From contig CAKRCW010000013.1 in NCBI GenBank assembly GCA_934309145.1, positions 1 to 50,541 on the forward strand: DNA of 50,541 bases, in the 5' to 3' direction. This stretch comes from an uncultured Lachnospiraceae bacterium (GTDB taxonomy: Bacteria > Bacillota > Clostridia > Lachnospirales > Lachnospiraceae). The translations under genes were made by a program, and so were the position numbers. The notes under the pieces were generated by a model. It ran no database searches, was not told the DNA's origin, and saw only the letters and a program-made list of their open reading frames with translations. Shown piece by piece: positions 26,039 to 33,958 of this stretch (positions within the stretch are counted from its first letter, which is position 1; the number at the start of each line of letters is the position of its first letter).

Positions 26039-27760
26039 TTATCCTCGGTATCTGTTTATACACGCATATAATTCCTGTTTTCTAGGTACAGCAAGCCCAC
26101 ATGGTACACATCCTGTGCAAAATGCCGCAAAACCATCTTTGTCATACAGCTTCATAACTGCATCTGCTGTTTCTCTGACAGTCATATTTCTGCCCGACAT
26201 ATTCTCAATTATGTACCTCATCATATATGCTAACATAACAGTCTGTTCATTATCAACTAACTGTTCTATATATCTTACATTTACACTCTGTTTGTCAAGT
26301 GAAAATGATTCTTTTCCAAATGATTTTATCTTGATATGCTCGTGCCTGCCACCCCTGCCATTACTGTCAGCACGAGATTTTTTTATATTTTTATTATAAT
26401 CAAGCATTCTATTAAAATCAGGAGTTTTATAACCCTCAGATTTAATTCTTGGAGCTTTATGTTTTTCACACAATGCCTTTGTTTTTGATGTTATGTCAAC
26501 TGTATGATAGTTGTCCATCTGTAAAATGTAATCAGCCACATAGAAAAATGCTCCTGAGCTTCCGGCAACCAGAATAGTTGATATTCCGCTCACCTCATAT
26601 AGCTCTCTGACTCTCTCAAGAAATGGTGTGATAGGCTCCTTATCGCTGCTTATTACCTCCTGCATAAGCTCATCACGAACCATGAAGTTAGTTGCAGAGG
26701 TGTCCTCATCTATCAAAAACAGTCTTGTCTCTGCCTCCATTCCCTCAATCACTCCCGCCGCCTGAGAGGTGCTTCCGCTCGCATCCTCAGTGCAAAATGA
26801 GGTTGTATTCTTCTTGTTAGGCAGGTCATTTATAAACATTGATATATCAACATTATTGACGTATCTTCCGTCCTCAGCTCTAAGCTTTAACGCTGTATCA
26901 TCAGTTATCACGAACTCTCTTCCGTCACCTGCTATGTGGTTGTAAACGCCCTGCTGTATAGCAGACAGAAGTGTGGATTTGCCATGATATCCTCCACCTA
27001 CAATAAGCGTTATTCCCTCCGGCACAGCCATGCCTGTAATGGCTCCCTTGTGAGGTAGCGTGAATGTTCTCTCCATCGACTTCGGCGACATAAACGGAAT
27101 ACTTCCACTCATGGGCTTATCCGATACGCCTGACTTTCTAGGCAGCACTGAGCCATTTGCCACAAATGACACAAGCTTATTGGCACGAAGTATATCTCTT
27201 AATGCCTTCTGATCCTCAGCCAGATAAATAACCTCTTCGACCTCTTTTTTATTCAATTTGCTGTAGTACAGACTATTCTCGATGCACTTAGGTACAAACT
27301 CAAATAGTATCTTCTCAAGCTCTGAGGAATTGATTGTCCTTCCAAATGCAGGAAATCCCACATTGAAACGTACTATTACTGCCTCATCTGTTATCTGACA
27401 CGCACTCCTCTCAAGTATCTCCTGTCCCGGTCTCGTGATTGTTATAAGTCCGCTCTTACCTGAGCCCTTTGCCTTGAAATTATAGCGTTCAAACTGCGCT
27501 GCTATAAGTCTTGTCAGGTAATCCTGCAGTGCAAGTCTGGCAGGCTCATTTGTCGTATAGTACTCAGTCGGAAAACCGGCCTGTTTATGCTTTACCTCAA
27601 CGTGTAATGCTGATGGTGCTGCAAATGGATCTCCCTGTACATGGTCTATATATAAATCAAATCCTCCAAATTTATATCCTCCCTGTGTCTGTTTGTAGTT
27701 TGGATATCCTTTGTGGTCTATACTGTGAAGCAAGGTTCTAAGTTCGTTTCCTGTCTTCAT
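26039..27760 (-). CDS. Predicted ATPase of the ABC class (COG3044 type)
   Basis: A 573-residue soluble ATPase. The N-terminal region (LLHSIDHKGYPNYKQTQGGY, later YIDHVQGDPFA) and the Walker A GGGYHGKSTLL, with a Walker-B-like segment LFLIDEDTSATNFM, match the family PF09818. This family also includes trypanosome MRB1590, an RNA-binding ATPase, so an RNA-linked role is plausible, but no bacterial function is settled. A basic low-complexity patch (KKSRADSNGRGGRHEHIKIK) may bind nucleic acid. It leads an operon with bhmT-metF and traX; the link is not obvious. Confidence 0.88.
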   Translation of the reverse strand: MKTGNELRTLLHSIDHKGYPNYKQTQGGYKFGGFDLYIDHVQGDPFAAPSALHVEVKHKQAGFPTEYYTTNEPARLALQDYLTRLIAAQFERYNFKAKGSGKSGLITITRPGQEILERSACQITDEAVIVRFNVGFPAFGRTINSSELEKILFEFVPKCIENSLYYSKLNKKEVEEVIYLAEDQKALRDILRANKLVSFVANGSVLPRKSGVSDKPMSGSIPFMSPKSMERTFTLPHKGAITGMAVPEGITLIVGGGYHGKSTLLSAIQQGVYNHIAGDGREFVITDDTALKLRAEDGRYVNNVDISMFINDLPNKKNTTSFCTEDASGSTSQAAGVIEGMEAETRLFLIDEDTSATNFMVRDELMQEVISSDKEPITPFLERVRELYEVSGISTILVAGSSGAFFYVADYILQMDNYHTVDITSKTKALCEKHKAPRIKSEGYKTPDFNRMLDYNKNIKKSRADSNGRGGRHEHIKIKSFGKESFSLDKQSVNVRYIEQLVDNEQTVMLAYMMRYIIENMSGRNMTVRETADAVMKLYDKDGFAAFCTGCVPCGLAVPRKQELYACINRYRG

Positions 27761-27835
27761 TGATTATTCCTCATTTCTTAGGTTTTGCTTTTTATATTAT
27801 AGCATGGATGGTATTAACAACACAGTAGTTTTTTT

Positions 27836-28207
27836 GCAGGGGTTGGTGAGGTTTGTATGGAGGGAAATTTGTGTGTACGGGCTGGTGAGGTTCGCATGGA
27901 GGTGGATTTTTGATTGTGCCAGGCTGGTGAGGTTCTATTTCGGGACCGCTTTCGCTTATTGCTCCGTGCAGTGGTACTAAATTCGTACTTCGTACTCATT
28001 AAGTACCAGCAGTCGCAAACGTCCCTCCATATGAACCTCACCAGCCCCAGTGCAATCAAAAATCCCCCTTCCATATGAACCTCACCAGCCCGTGCACAAT
28101 CAAAAATCCCCTTCTATATGAACCCCACCAGCCCGTGCACACAAATTTCCTTCCATATGTACCTCGCCAGCACGTGCACACAAATTTCCTTCCATATGTA
28201 CCTCGCC
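27836..28207. repeat. Cluster of 39-44 bp repeats in two opposing arms
   Basis: The right arm has four full units and a partial one, each starting CCATATGAACCTCACCAGCC or a close variant (28027-28070, 28071-28113, 28114-28152, 28153-28191, 28192-28207). The left arm has the same unit inverted (27841-27860 partial, 27861-27899, 27900-27938). Between them lies an 88-base centre with a TGGTACT / AGTACCA inverted pair (27972-28008). Units differ by small indels. There are no unique spacers, so it is not CRISPR. It abuts and has replaced the end of the lacZ remnant. It could be a miniature-element nest or a multi-hairpin RNA; unassigned. Confidence 0.8.
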
Positions 28208-29110
28208 GTCATTTTTTAATGAGACATAATCGCAATCGCAGTGGCTTCCATTTTCCTGTGGGCGTATATAATCAACATAGAGCTTATCTATGTCTGCACT
28301 AAAAGTTCCGTGTACTGACGCCCTATGCTTGTCAATATAGCTCTCATAAGGTCCCATTCCATAGTAGGTTACGTTACGGAATTTTTCATTTACAAACATT
28401 CTAACCCCGAAACGCGGAAGCACAGGAAGTCCATTTTATATCTACATCGGCTATTTTCTGAACTGCGTCAGCAACAATGAACAGTCTTGAAGTTATGTCA
28501 ATGTGGCTGTCCTCACATGTAAGGCTTGTCTCATATGCCTCTGTATATGCATAATCGTATCTTGCCTTAATCCATTTTTGTTTGATGTACATATCGTTGT
28601 CTGTCGGAGCACGCCAGATATTAAGTTCCATCGGCTTGTCCAAAATGTCTGTCTTATCGTATATCATAGCTCTTTGTCCACGCAAGTGCCTTCTCAAAAT
28701 TACATCCGTATGCACTCTCATTTCCCATTGACCATATAACTACGCAAGGGCGATTTTTATCCCTGAAAACCATAAGCCTCACCCTCACCATTCCATTTGA
28801 TGCTAGTCTTTATAAAATAATCTCTCACAGCCTGCTCAGGTCTCTTTATTATATACACGTCCCTAAATATTCCACTCATCCTGAGCTTGTCCTGATCCTC
28901 AAGGTAACTGCCAGAGCACCACTTCATCACAAGAACACATATCCTGTTTTTGCCGCAAATGAGCTTATCCGTAATATCAAACTCCGACGTCGCATGCGAT
29001 ACCTGACTATATCCCACATATTTTCCATTAATCCACACATAAAAGCATGAGTCAACTCCCTCAAAATTAAGATATGCCCTCGGTACATATGGAGGATTAA
29101 ACGGAAATGC
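28208..29110 (-). pseudogene. Decayed GH2 beta-galactosidase (lacZ/ebgA type)
   Basis: Ordered pieces of one glycoside hydrolase family 2 gene survive in different frames. About 29110-28770 encodes the N-terminal sugar-binding domain (FNPPYVPRAYLNFEGVDSC, WINGKYVGYSQ, KWCSGSYLEDQDKLRMSG). About 28769-28670 encodes a central piece with the catalytic acid motif, VVIWSMGNES. About 28660-28430 encodes LNIWRAPTDND and following residues. About 28430-28208 encodes the C-terminal domain (LPRFGVRMF, YGMGPYESYIDKH, PQENGSHCDCDYV). Most of the barrel, including the nucleophile, is gone. The 3' end runs into the repeat cluster and the 5' end is fused to an araC remnant. Confidence 0.9.
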
Positions 29111-29277
29111 AGTATATTATCTCACTTAGAATTGCCAATGCAAAAATGCTCCTTGAAACCACAGATTACAGTATAAAAGAAATCGGCTGCATAGTTGGAT
29201 ATGACAATCCACTATATTTCAGCCGACTCTTTTCCAAGTACACAGGTATGTCACCTGCTAAATATCGCAGTAATTAA
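29107..29277 (+). pseudogene. C-terminal fragment of an AraC-family regulator
   Basis: The frame from 29113 to the stop at 29275 reads the second helix-turn-helix of an AraC regulator: RIANAKMLLETTDYSIKEIG, then VGYDNPLYFSRLFSKYTGMS and PAKYR. The rest of the protein is missing. It is joined at about 29110 to the first codons of the lacZ remnant on the other strand, as if one deletion removed the intergenic region and both 5' ends of a divergent araC-lacZ pair. Its stop overlaps the end of the anti-sigma gene by 4 bases. Confidence 0.88.
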
Positions 29278-30116
29278 TCTACATCTATAGTAAATTCCTG
29301 CGTTCCCATAGCTCCTGCACCAAGCTCGTATTTATTAAAGAAAACAACTATCTGCTCATTTTCATTTATGTAGAACTGGGTATCATCATTTATCAGAGAA
29401 TCCAGGTCTAAATCATCCCATAAATAGAATTTTTTGTCATCGTCCCAGTCGTCGATTTGTTTATTTATGCTTTCTGTAACAATCTGCTTGTAATTACTTC
29501 CGTACCAATCCCTTAATGTTATCTCCTTACCTGTATCTAAGTCTATGTTATAGTAATAAGTCTGATAATATCCTGTTGCTCTGGTTTCATCCTTTGTGAT
29601 GACAAATGATACATAATGTTCATCCTGACATTTTATCTCATAATCTATAACTATATTATACGGCACAAATTCAGAAGGCTCTCCGCCAGTTAATATGTAT
29701 GCATTATAGTCATCTTCCGCCATCTGTTCACTCTTGGCAACCTCATTGTTAATACTCTTGGCAATCTCTCTATTTATCCGATCCTCAAGTTCTGTATTTC
29801 CTGTATTATTAATTTGTGGCACTTTTACATTAACGTATTTTTTTTCATCCTCATATTCATAATCCCTAAAGGTGAAAACCTGACACATATCTCCTATTAC
29901 CGGTACATTTGCAGCTGCTCTTGCAAACACAGGCGATGTATTGAGAACAACAACAAAAAGCGAAAATGCCGCTGCTACAGCCATTCCGGAGCGCCTTAAT
30001 ATATGTGTCTTTCCGTATCTTTTCTTCTCTAACCCCTCATCTATAGCATCCTGAACAACCTCGTCCAAAATATCCGGTATTTTTATATTATTATACTCTT
30101 CTTTATTTATCCTCAT
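29274..30116 (-). CDS. RsiV-like anti-sigma factor
   Basis: A 280-residue membrane protein: cytosolic N-terminus of about 45 residues (sigma-binding), one membrane segment (about 45-65, MAVAAAFSLFVVVLNTSPVFA), then an outside region that starts like DUF4179 (ARAAANVPVIGDMCQVFTF) and continues as a DUF3298 domain (YNIVIDYEIKC to EQIVVFFNKYELGAGAMG). RsiV of Bacillus has this outside domain and senses lysozyme. The ATG at 30116 has GGAGGTTG upstream and overlaps the sigma gene by 14 bases. Lysozyme sensing here is inferred from the family. Confidence 0.85.
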   Translation of the reverse strand: MRINKEEYNNIKIPDILDEVVQDAIDEGLEKKRYGKTHILRRSGMAVAAAFSLFVVVLNTSPVFARAAANVPVIGDMCQVFTFRDYEYEDEKKYVNVKVPQINNTGNTELEDRINREIAKSINNEVAKSEQMAEDDYNAYILTGGEPSEFVPYNIVIDYEIKCQDEHYVSFVITKDETRATGYYQTYYYNIDLDTGKEITLRDWYGSNYKQIVTESINKQIDDWDDDKKFYLWDDLDLDSLINDDTQFYINENEQIVVFFNKYELGAGAMGTQEFTIDVD

Positions 30117-30624
30117 GTTCAACCTCCAAATCAAGCTTCAATATTCGCAAAGCTTTATACAATCTTGTTTTCACTGTGCTTACATTATCCCCTGTTATTC
30201 TTGAAATCTCATCAAGCTTCATATCTTCAAAAAATCTAAGCATGACAACCGTCTTTAATTTTGATGAAAGCTTATCCATTGAATTATATAAATCAATATA
30301 ATCATCACTCTCGCAGGTTTTGTCATATGTTATATCATATGTATTATTTAAAGTTTCGTCATCAACTATAACCATTTTTTTATTCTTCCTTAGCATCATC
30401 AAGCATTCATTTATAAGAACACGATATGCCCATGTTTCAAAATATTCAATACGCCTTAGCTTATCTTTATTCTGCAAAATCTTTACTATTGCATTATGAA
30501 CAGCATCCAATGCATCCTGCTCATTTTTCATATAACTAAATGCCATCCGGTAAAGCTTCTCCTGATTTTTTTCTATAAATTTTATAACCTTTACGGAACT
30601 TACTTTCTCTCCCAAGGTCTTCAT
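30103..30624 (-). CDS. ECF-type sigma factor
   Basis: A 173-residue sigma-70 family protein with region 2 (LYRMAFSYMKNEQDALDAVHNAIVKI split over helices, then WAYRVLINECLMMLRK) and region 4 (LKTVVMLRFFEDMKLDEISR, STVKTRLYKALRILK). There is no region 1 or 3, as usual for ECF sigmas. GGAGG touches the ATG at 30624, so a TTG three codons in (30615) with better spacing may be the true start. It is 20 bases after the SGNH hydrolase gene and overlaps the anti-sigma gene, forming a three-gene operon. Confidence 0.92.
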   Translation of the reverse strand: MKTLGEKVSSVKVIKFIEKNQEKLYRMAFSYMKNEQDALDAVHNAIVKILQNKDKLRRIEYFETWAYRVLINECLMMLRKNKKMVIVDDETLNNTYDITYDKTCESDDYIDLYNSMDKLSSKLKTVVMLRFFEDMKLDEISRITGDNVSTVKTRLYKALRILKLDLEVEHEDK

Positions 30625-30644
30625 CCTCCATCTGTCATCTGATA

Positions 30645-31493
30645 TTACAGTGTATTGTCCTCCAGATACTTAAGCCATTTCTTACAATATGTCTGATTAA
30701 GATGTATTCCATCTACTGCAGCATCATCCGGTAAAACTCCATCTACAGAAACAGCACTAGCTACATCTACATACTCTACATTCTCCTGCAGGGCAAGTGT
30801 CTTTAACAGCTCATTGTAATGACTGATCTTATCATTTTTAACATAACTGCTTGTGCTTGAAACCTTACTGCTTACAGGTATTACAGACTGAATGTATATT
30901 TTTGCATCCGGATTATCTTTCTTTATATCATCTATTATCTTACGATAATCAGAGATGAATATCTCTTCACTTTCCCATCCAGTCTCATTAATCCCAAACA
31001 TTAAGTATACCTTTTTATAATCCGTATTTTCAAGTGCATTCATAGCAGATACATATTTTCCATTTAAATTAATTACATTGTCTGTATATGCAGTTGAAAC
31101 ATTTAAACCCTTATGAACATACGCAGTCGTGTCAATTCCAGTCTGCATAATAAGTCCCTCTGTTCTTGAGTCTCCAATGAATACCGCATCTGAAAATGCA
31201 TCCTTCTCAGCTTCTTCATTCACAGCTTCGGTTGTAATTTCATCTGTAGCTTCTGTTGTATTTTCAGTTGTTGAATCTGTTGTATTTTCAGTTGTTGAAT
31301 CTGTTTTGTTGGTATACATTTCTGTTGTCTGTGAGCTTGTCTCAATTTCCTGCGTAGAACATGCGACAATCTTAGTCACTCTTTTGTCACTAAACATCCT
31401 AATACATATTGCGAAGGTTAAAACCACCATTGCACCAACTGTAACCTTAATCATCCTTCTGCGTTTTTTTATCTGTTTTTTTCTATTATTCAT
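30645..31493 (-). CDS. Membrane-anchored SGNH/GDSL hydrolase
   Basis: A 282-residue protein with a basic start (NNRKKQIKKRRRM), one membrane segment (about 15-32), a Thr/Glu-rich linker with TTENTTDS-type repeats, and an SGNH hydrolase domain. The catalytic blocks are FIGDSRTEG (Ser), LMFGINETG (Asn) and DGIHLN (Asp-x-x-His). Such enzymes remove or move acetyl groups on polysaccharides outside the cell. It leads the operon with the ECF sigma and RsiV-like anti-sigma; in Bacillus the RsiV/SigV system controls peptidoglycan O-acetylation, so a cell-wall ester substrate is a fair inference. Confidence 0.88.
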   Translation of the reverse strand: MNNRKKQIKKRRRMIKVTVGAMVVLTFAICIRMFSDKRVTKIVACSTQEIETSSQTTEMYTNKTDSTTENTTDSTTENTTEATDEITTEAVNEEAEKDAFSDAVFIGDSRTEGLIMQTGIDTTAYVHKGLNVSTAYTDNVINLNGKYVSAMNALENTDYKKVYLMFGINETGWESEEIFISDYRKIIDDIKKDNPDAKIYIQSVIPVSSKVSSTSSYVKNDKISHYNELLKTLALQENVEYVDVASAVSVDGVLPDDAAVDGIHLNQTYCKKWLKYLEDNTL

Positions 31494-31558
31494 ACCAGCT
31501 TACCTCCTGTTTTTTGTCCTTCTATTATTTAGATGCACTAAAGAACAAAAAAGTTTTC

Positions 31559-31587
31559 TTTACATTAGGTATATAAAAAGTTAAAAT
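31559..31587 (+). promoter_or_regulatory. Predicted promoter for the phosphoribosyltransferase-like gene
   Basis: TTTACA (31559-31564), 17-base spacer, TAAAAT (31582-31587), 50 bases before the start codon at 31637. A TATAAT also begins 4-5 bases further on. Confidence 0.55.
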
Positions 31588-31636
31588 ATAATAAATGTAT
31601 CTTGAGGGAATGTGTATTTATGAAGGAGGTTTTATA

Positions 31637-32275
31637 ATGGAAGAATCAATAAAGATATATTCAAAGTCAGATAGATTATTATCGGTGAAGATTACGCCAG
31701 GACATTTCGCAACCAATCACTCTCACATCAACTATTACATTGATATGACTATGCTTAAGTCAAGACAGAGTATGGCTGCTGCCGCTGCAAAGGCAATAGT
31801 AAGAGAATACGTTACAAGCACTATTGTAGATACTATAGTCTGCATGGATGGCACAGAGGTAATAGGTGCTTATCTTGCAAGTGAGCTTTCCGCAGCGGGC
31901 TTCATGTCTATGAACGCTCACCAGACCATATATGTAGTTTCACCAGAGGTTAATTCAATGGGGCAGCTTGTGTTCCGTGACAATTTACAGCCTATGATTA
32001 AGGATAAGCATGTGTTATTGCTTCTCGCAACAGCAACAACAGGTCGCACTATCCAGAGAGCTCTTGAGTGTATAGAATACTATGGCGGTTCTGTTGCCGG
32101 TGTATCAGCTCTTTTCTCTGCTGTAGATGATATAAACAAGAATAAGATTCACTCAATATTCAAGTCAGAGGACTTCCCTGAGTACCAGACTTATGCTCAC
32201 AGCGATTGTCCTTTCTGTAAGTCAGGTCAGAAGCTTGACGCTATAGTAAACAGCTACGGATATATGAAGCTGTAG
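31637..32275 (+). CDS. Orotate phosphoribosyltransferase-like protein
   Basis: A 212-residue protein with a type I phosphoribosyltransferase fold: GTEVIGAYLASELS in the middle and LLLLATATTGRTIQRAL at the PRPP-binding loop position. The usual acidic pair before the loop (DD/ED-x-x-x-TG) is replaced by ATATTG, so catalysis is doubtful. A C-terminal CPFCKSGQKLDA suggests a zinc-knuckle half or redox pair that ordinary PyrE lacks. I start at 31637 because AAGGAGG is 8 bases upstream; the frame opens earlier at 31595. It is monocistronic, with its own promoter and terminator. It could be a regulatory homologue. Confidence 0.75.
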   Translation: MEESIKIYSKSDRLLSVKITPGHFATNHSHINYYIDMTMLKSRQSMAAAAAKAIVREYVTSTIVDTIVCMDGTEVIGAYLASELSAAGFMSMNAHQTIYVVSPEVNSMGQLVFRDNLQPMIKDKHVLLLLATATTGRTIQRALECIEYYGGSVAGVSALFSAVDDINKNKIHSIFKSEDFPEYQTYAHSDCPFCKSGQKLDAIVNSYGYMKL

Positions 32276-32291
32276 TTATAGGGGGATTTTA

Positions 32292-32340
32292 AAATGGATA
32301 GCTTCCAGACATAGTTCGGAGGCTATCCATTTTTGTTGTT
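32292..32340. terminator. Bidirectional terminator
   Basis: AATGGATAGCTTCC pairs with GGAGGCTATCCATT (one wobble), followed by TTTTGTTGTTT on the plus strand and by TTTTAAAATC on the minus strand. It lies between convergent genes. Confidence 0.85.
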
Positions 32341-32358
32341 TATTATACATTATACCAT

Positions 32359-33681
32359 TTATATTTTCCCTGAAAATTCTATATAACCCTTAGTTTTCTT
32401 CGCAATATAAAGTGCATCATCTGCTCTTCTGTATAATGTCTGGAAGTTATCGCCCTGATTAGCTTTAACTCCACCTGCACTTAATGACACATCAAGGTCT
32501 GAGTAATTCTGCTTCACATAAGAAACAAAATCTGTCTGGATTGACTTAACTATATCTATCATATCCTGATTATCGCCATCTGTCCCAGGGAAGAACAGCA
32601 AAAATTCATCTCCGCCTAATCTCGCAGCAATTCCACGATACTTTATATATTTTCTCATGTATTCCGCAAGCTTCACTAAAACCTTATCGCCCTCAATATG
32701 CCCCTTTGTGTCATTAAGGCTCTTGAAGTTATCAACATCACATATAAATAAGCTTCCGCTCTGCTCTAACCCTAAGGCTTCCTCTATTACACTTATAACC
32801 TTACGTCTGTTGTAAAGTCCTGTAAGTGCATCAGCATTTGCCTCTTTTATCAGTATGCCCTCTCTCTCAACACGCTCCGTTATATCGGTCATGATACTTA
32901 TCATAGCCTCTCTGCCATCATCTGTGACAATCTTCTTGCCAATATCATTTACCCATATAATACGTCCACCCTTACCTATAACTCTGTACTCAACCTCATA
33001 CTCATTGCACAGCTCAAACTGAGCGTTAATGCTCTCCTCAACTCTATTCCGGTCGCCCTCATAAATGATATTCGTCATCTTTTCATCCGTAGCATCTATA
33101 AGCTCGTCATATGTATATCCAAGAATCTCTAACATTTTGTCATTTATAGTATAAAGAGGAAAGCCCTCCTCAAGGTAACCACCCATAATACCGCCCGGCA
33201 GTGATTTAGATATAAGCTCCATAAGCTTCTCATTTGCCTTATGCGACATCTTATTCTTAGTCATTCTGCTATATCTGAGCGGAAAGAACTCACACTGCTC
33301 CTGTGTGGCGGTAGGCGTTGACATATGAACTGCCGCAAGCTTCCAATCACCATCAACCTTACAGCAGGTGCATAACAATCTTGTATATAAATCAATTATG
33401 TCCCCATCATCAACAAGCTTAACGTAAATATTTGCAAATGCACTCTTCACATCTCCTGAACCAAGTGAAATTTCTTCATAATTAGATATCTCATACCAAA
33501 GTGGCTCTGGCATCTGTTCAAATTCCTCTTGCAGAAGCTCTTCAAGCTCAGCCTTACTCTTAGCCACCTCCTGCTCTCCAGTTCCAATACTTATTATATT
33601 GTCTGTCACACAGGCAAGTGTGGCATCAAAATTTCTCTCCTTCAGATAGCTCGTGAAAAATTTTTCCAAAAACGACCTCAT
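32359..33681 (-). CDS. Diguanylate cyclase with SnoaL-like and PAS domains
   Basis: A soluble 440-residue signalling protein. Residues about 1-125 look like a SnoaL/NTF2-type domain (LEKFFTSYLKERNFDATLAC to DGDWKLAAVHMSTP). A PAS domain follows (about 160-275: YTINDKMLEILGYTYDEL, ending SIMTDITERVE). The C-terminus is a GGDEF domain with intact catalytic RLGGDEFLLFF, so it should make cyclic di-GMP. The inhibitory RxxD site five residues before GGDEF is absent (KYRG at that position), so product feedback may be lacking. GGGGG precedes the ATG. It is divergent from the XRE gene, with 277 bases between. Confidence 0.88.
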   Translation of the reverse strand: MRSFLEKFFTSYLKERNFDATLACVTDNIISIGTGEQEVAKSKAELEELLQEEFEQMPEPLWYEISNYEEISLGSGDVKSAFANIYVKLVDDGDIIDLYTRLLCTCCKVDGDWKLAAVHMSTPTATQEQCEFFPLRYSRMTKNKMSHKANEKLMELISKSLPGGIMGGYLEEGFPLYTINDKMLEILGYTYDELIDATDEKMTNIIYEGDRNRVEESINAQFELCNEYEVEYRVIGKGGRIIWVNDIGKKIVTDDGREAMISIMTDITERVEREGILIKEANADALTGLYNRRKVISVIEEALGLEQSGSLFICDVDNFKSLNDTKGHIEGDKVLVKLAEYMRKYIKYRGIAARLGGDEFLLFFPGTDGDNQDMIDIVKSIQTDFVSYVKQNYSDLDVSLSAGGVKANQGDNFQTLYRRADDALYIAKKTKGYIEFSGKI

Positions 33682-33862
33682 AGTTTTATCCCCCTAATTT
33701 TGTAGTTCAGCATATATAATGTATTCAGCTTGCATATATAATATGATAATTATGCTTCCTTGGTATGTACCTTTAGTCTATGTGACATTATAAATACTTT
33801 TTTGTATTCTTTCAACAGGGTTTTACAAGGAAGTAATATTTAATTGGCTTATTTACTTGCCT

Positions 33863-33939
33863 GCAATGTATCATTGCGGCAGTTCTATCATGCGTTGCTG
33901 GACAAAAACCAGCTAATTTGATAGGATTTTATTATCAAA
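33863..33939. promoter_or_regulatory. Two inverted repeats upstream of the XRE regulator
   Basis: GCAATG-TAT-CATTGC (33863-33877) and TTTGATA - 9 bases - TATCAAA (33917-33939) are perfect short palindromes in the 277-base region between the divergent GGDEF and XRE genes. The second ends 19 bases before the XRE start. They are candidate binding sites for the XRE protein itself. No clear consensus promoter is seen in this region. Confidence 0.4.
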
Positions 33940-33958
33940 CCACTAGGAGGTAAGCCCT

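Noticed and set aside
27836..28207. CRISPR array
   Set aside because: Units follow one another without unique spacers, occur in both orientations, and no cas genes are in the window.
27814..28302. Open frames on both strands over the repeat cluster
   Set aside because: Their protein sequences are just translations of the 39-44 bp repeats, with no ribosome binding sites or known domains.
28757..29038. A stand-alone small sugar-binding protein
   Set aside because: The sequence is the N-terminal domain of a GH2 beta-galactosidase and the other domains follow in order as fragments.
31230..31320. Tandem DNA repeat as a mobile or regulatory element
   Set aside because: The repetition encodes the Thr/Glu-rich linker (TTENTTDS) of the SGNH hydrolase and is explained by low-complexity protein sequence.
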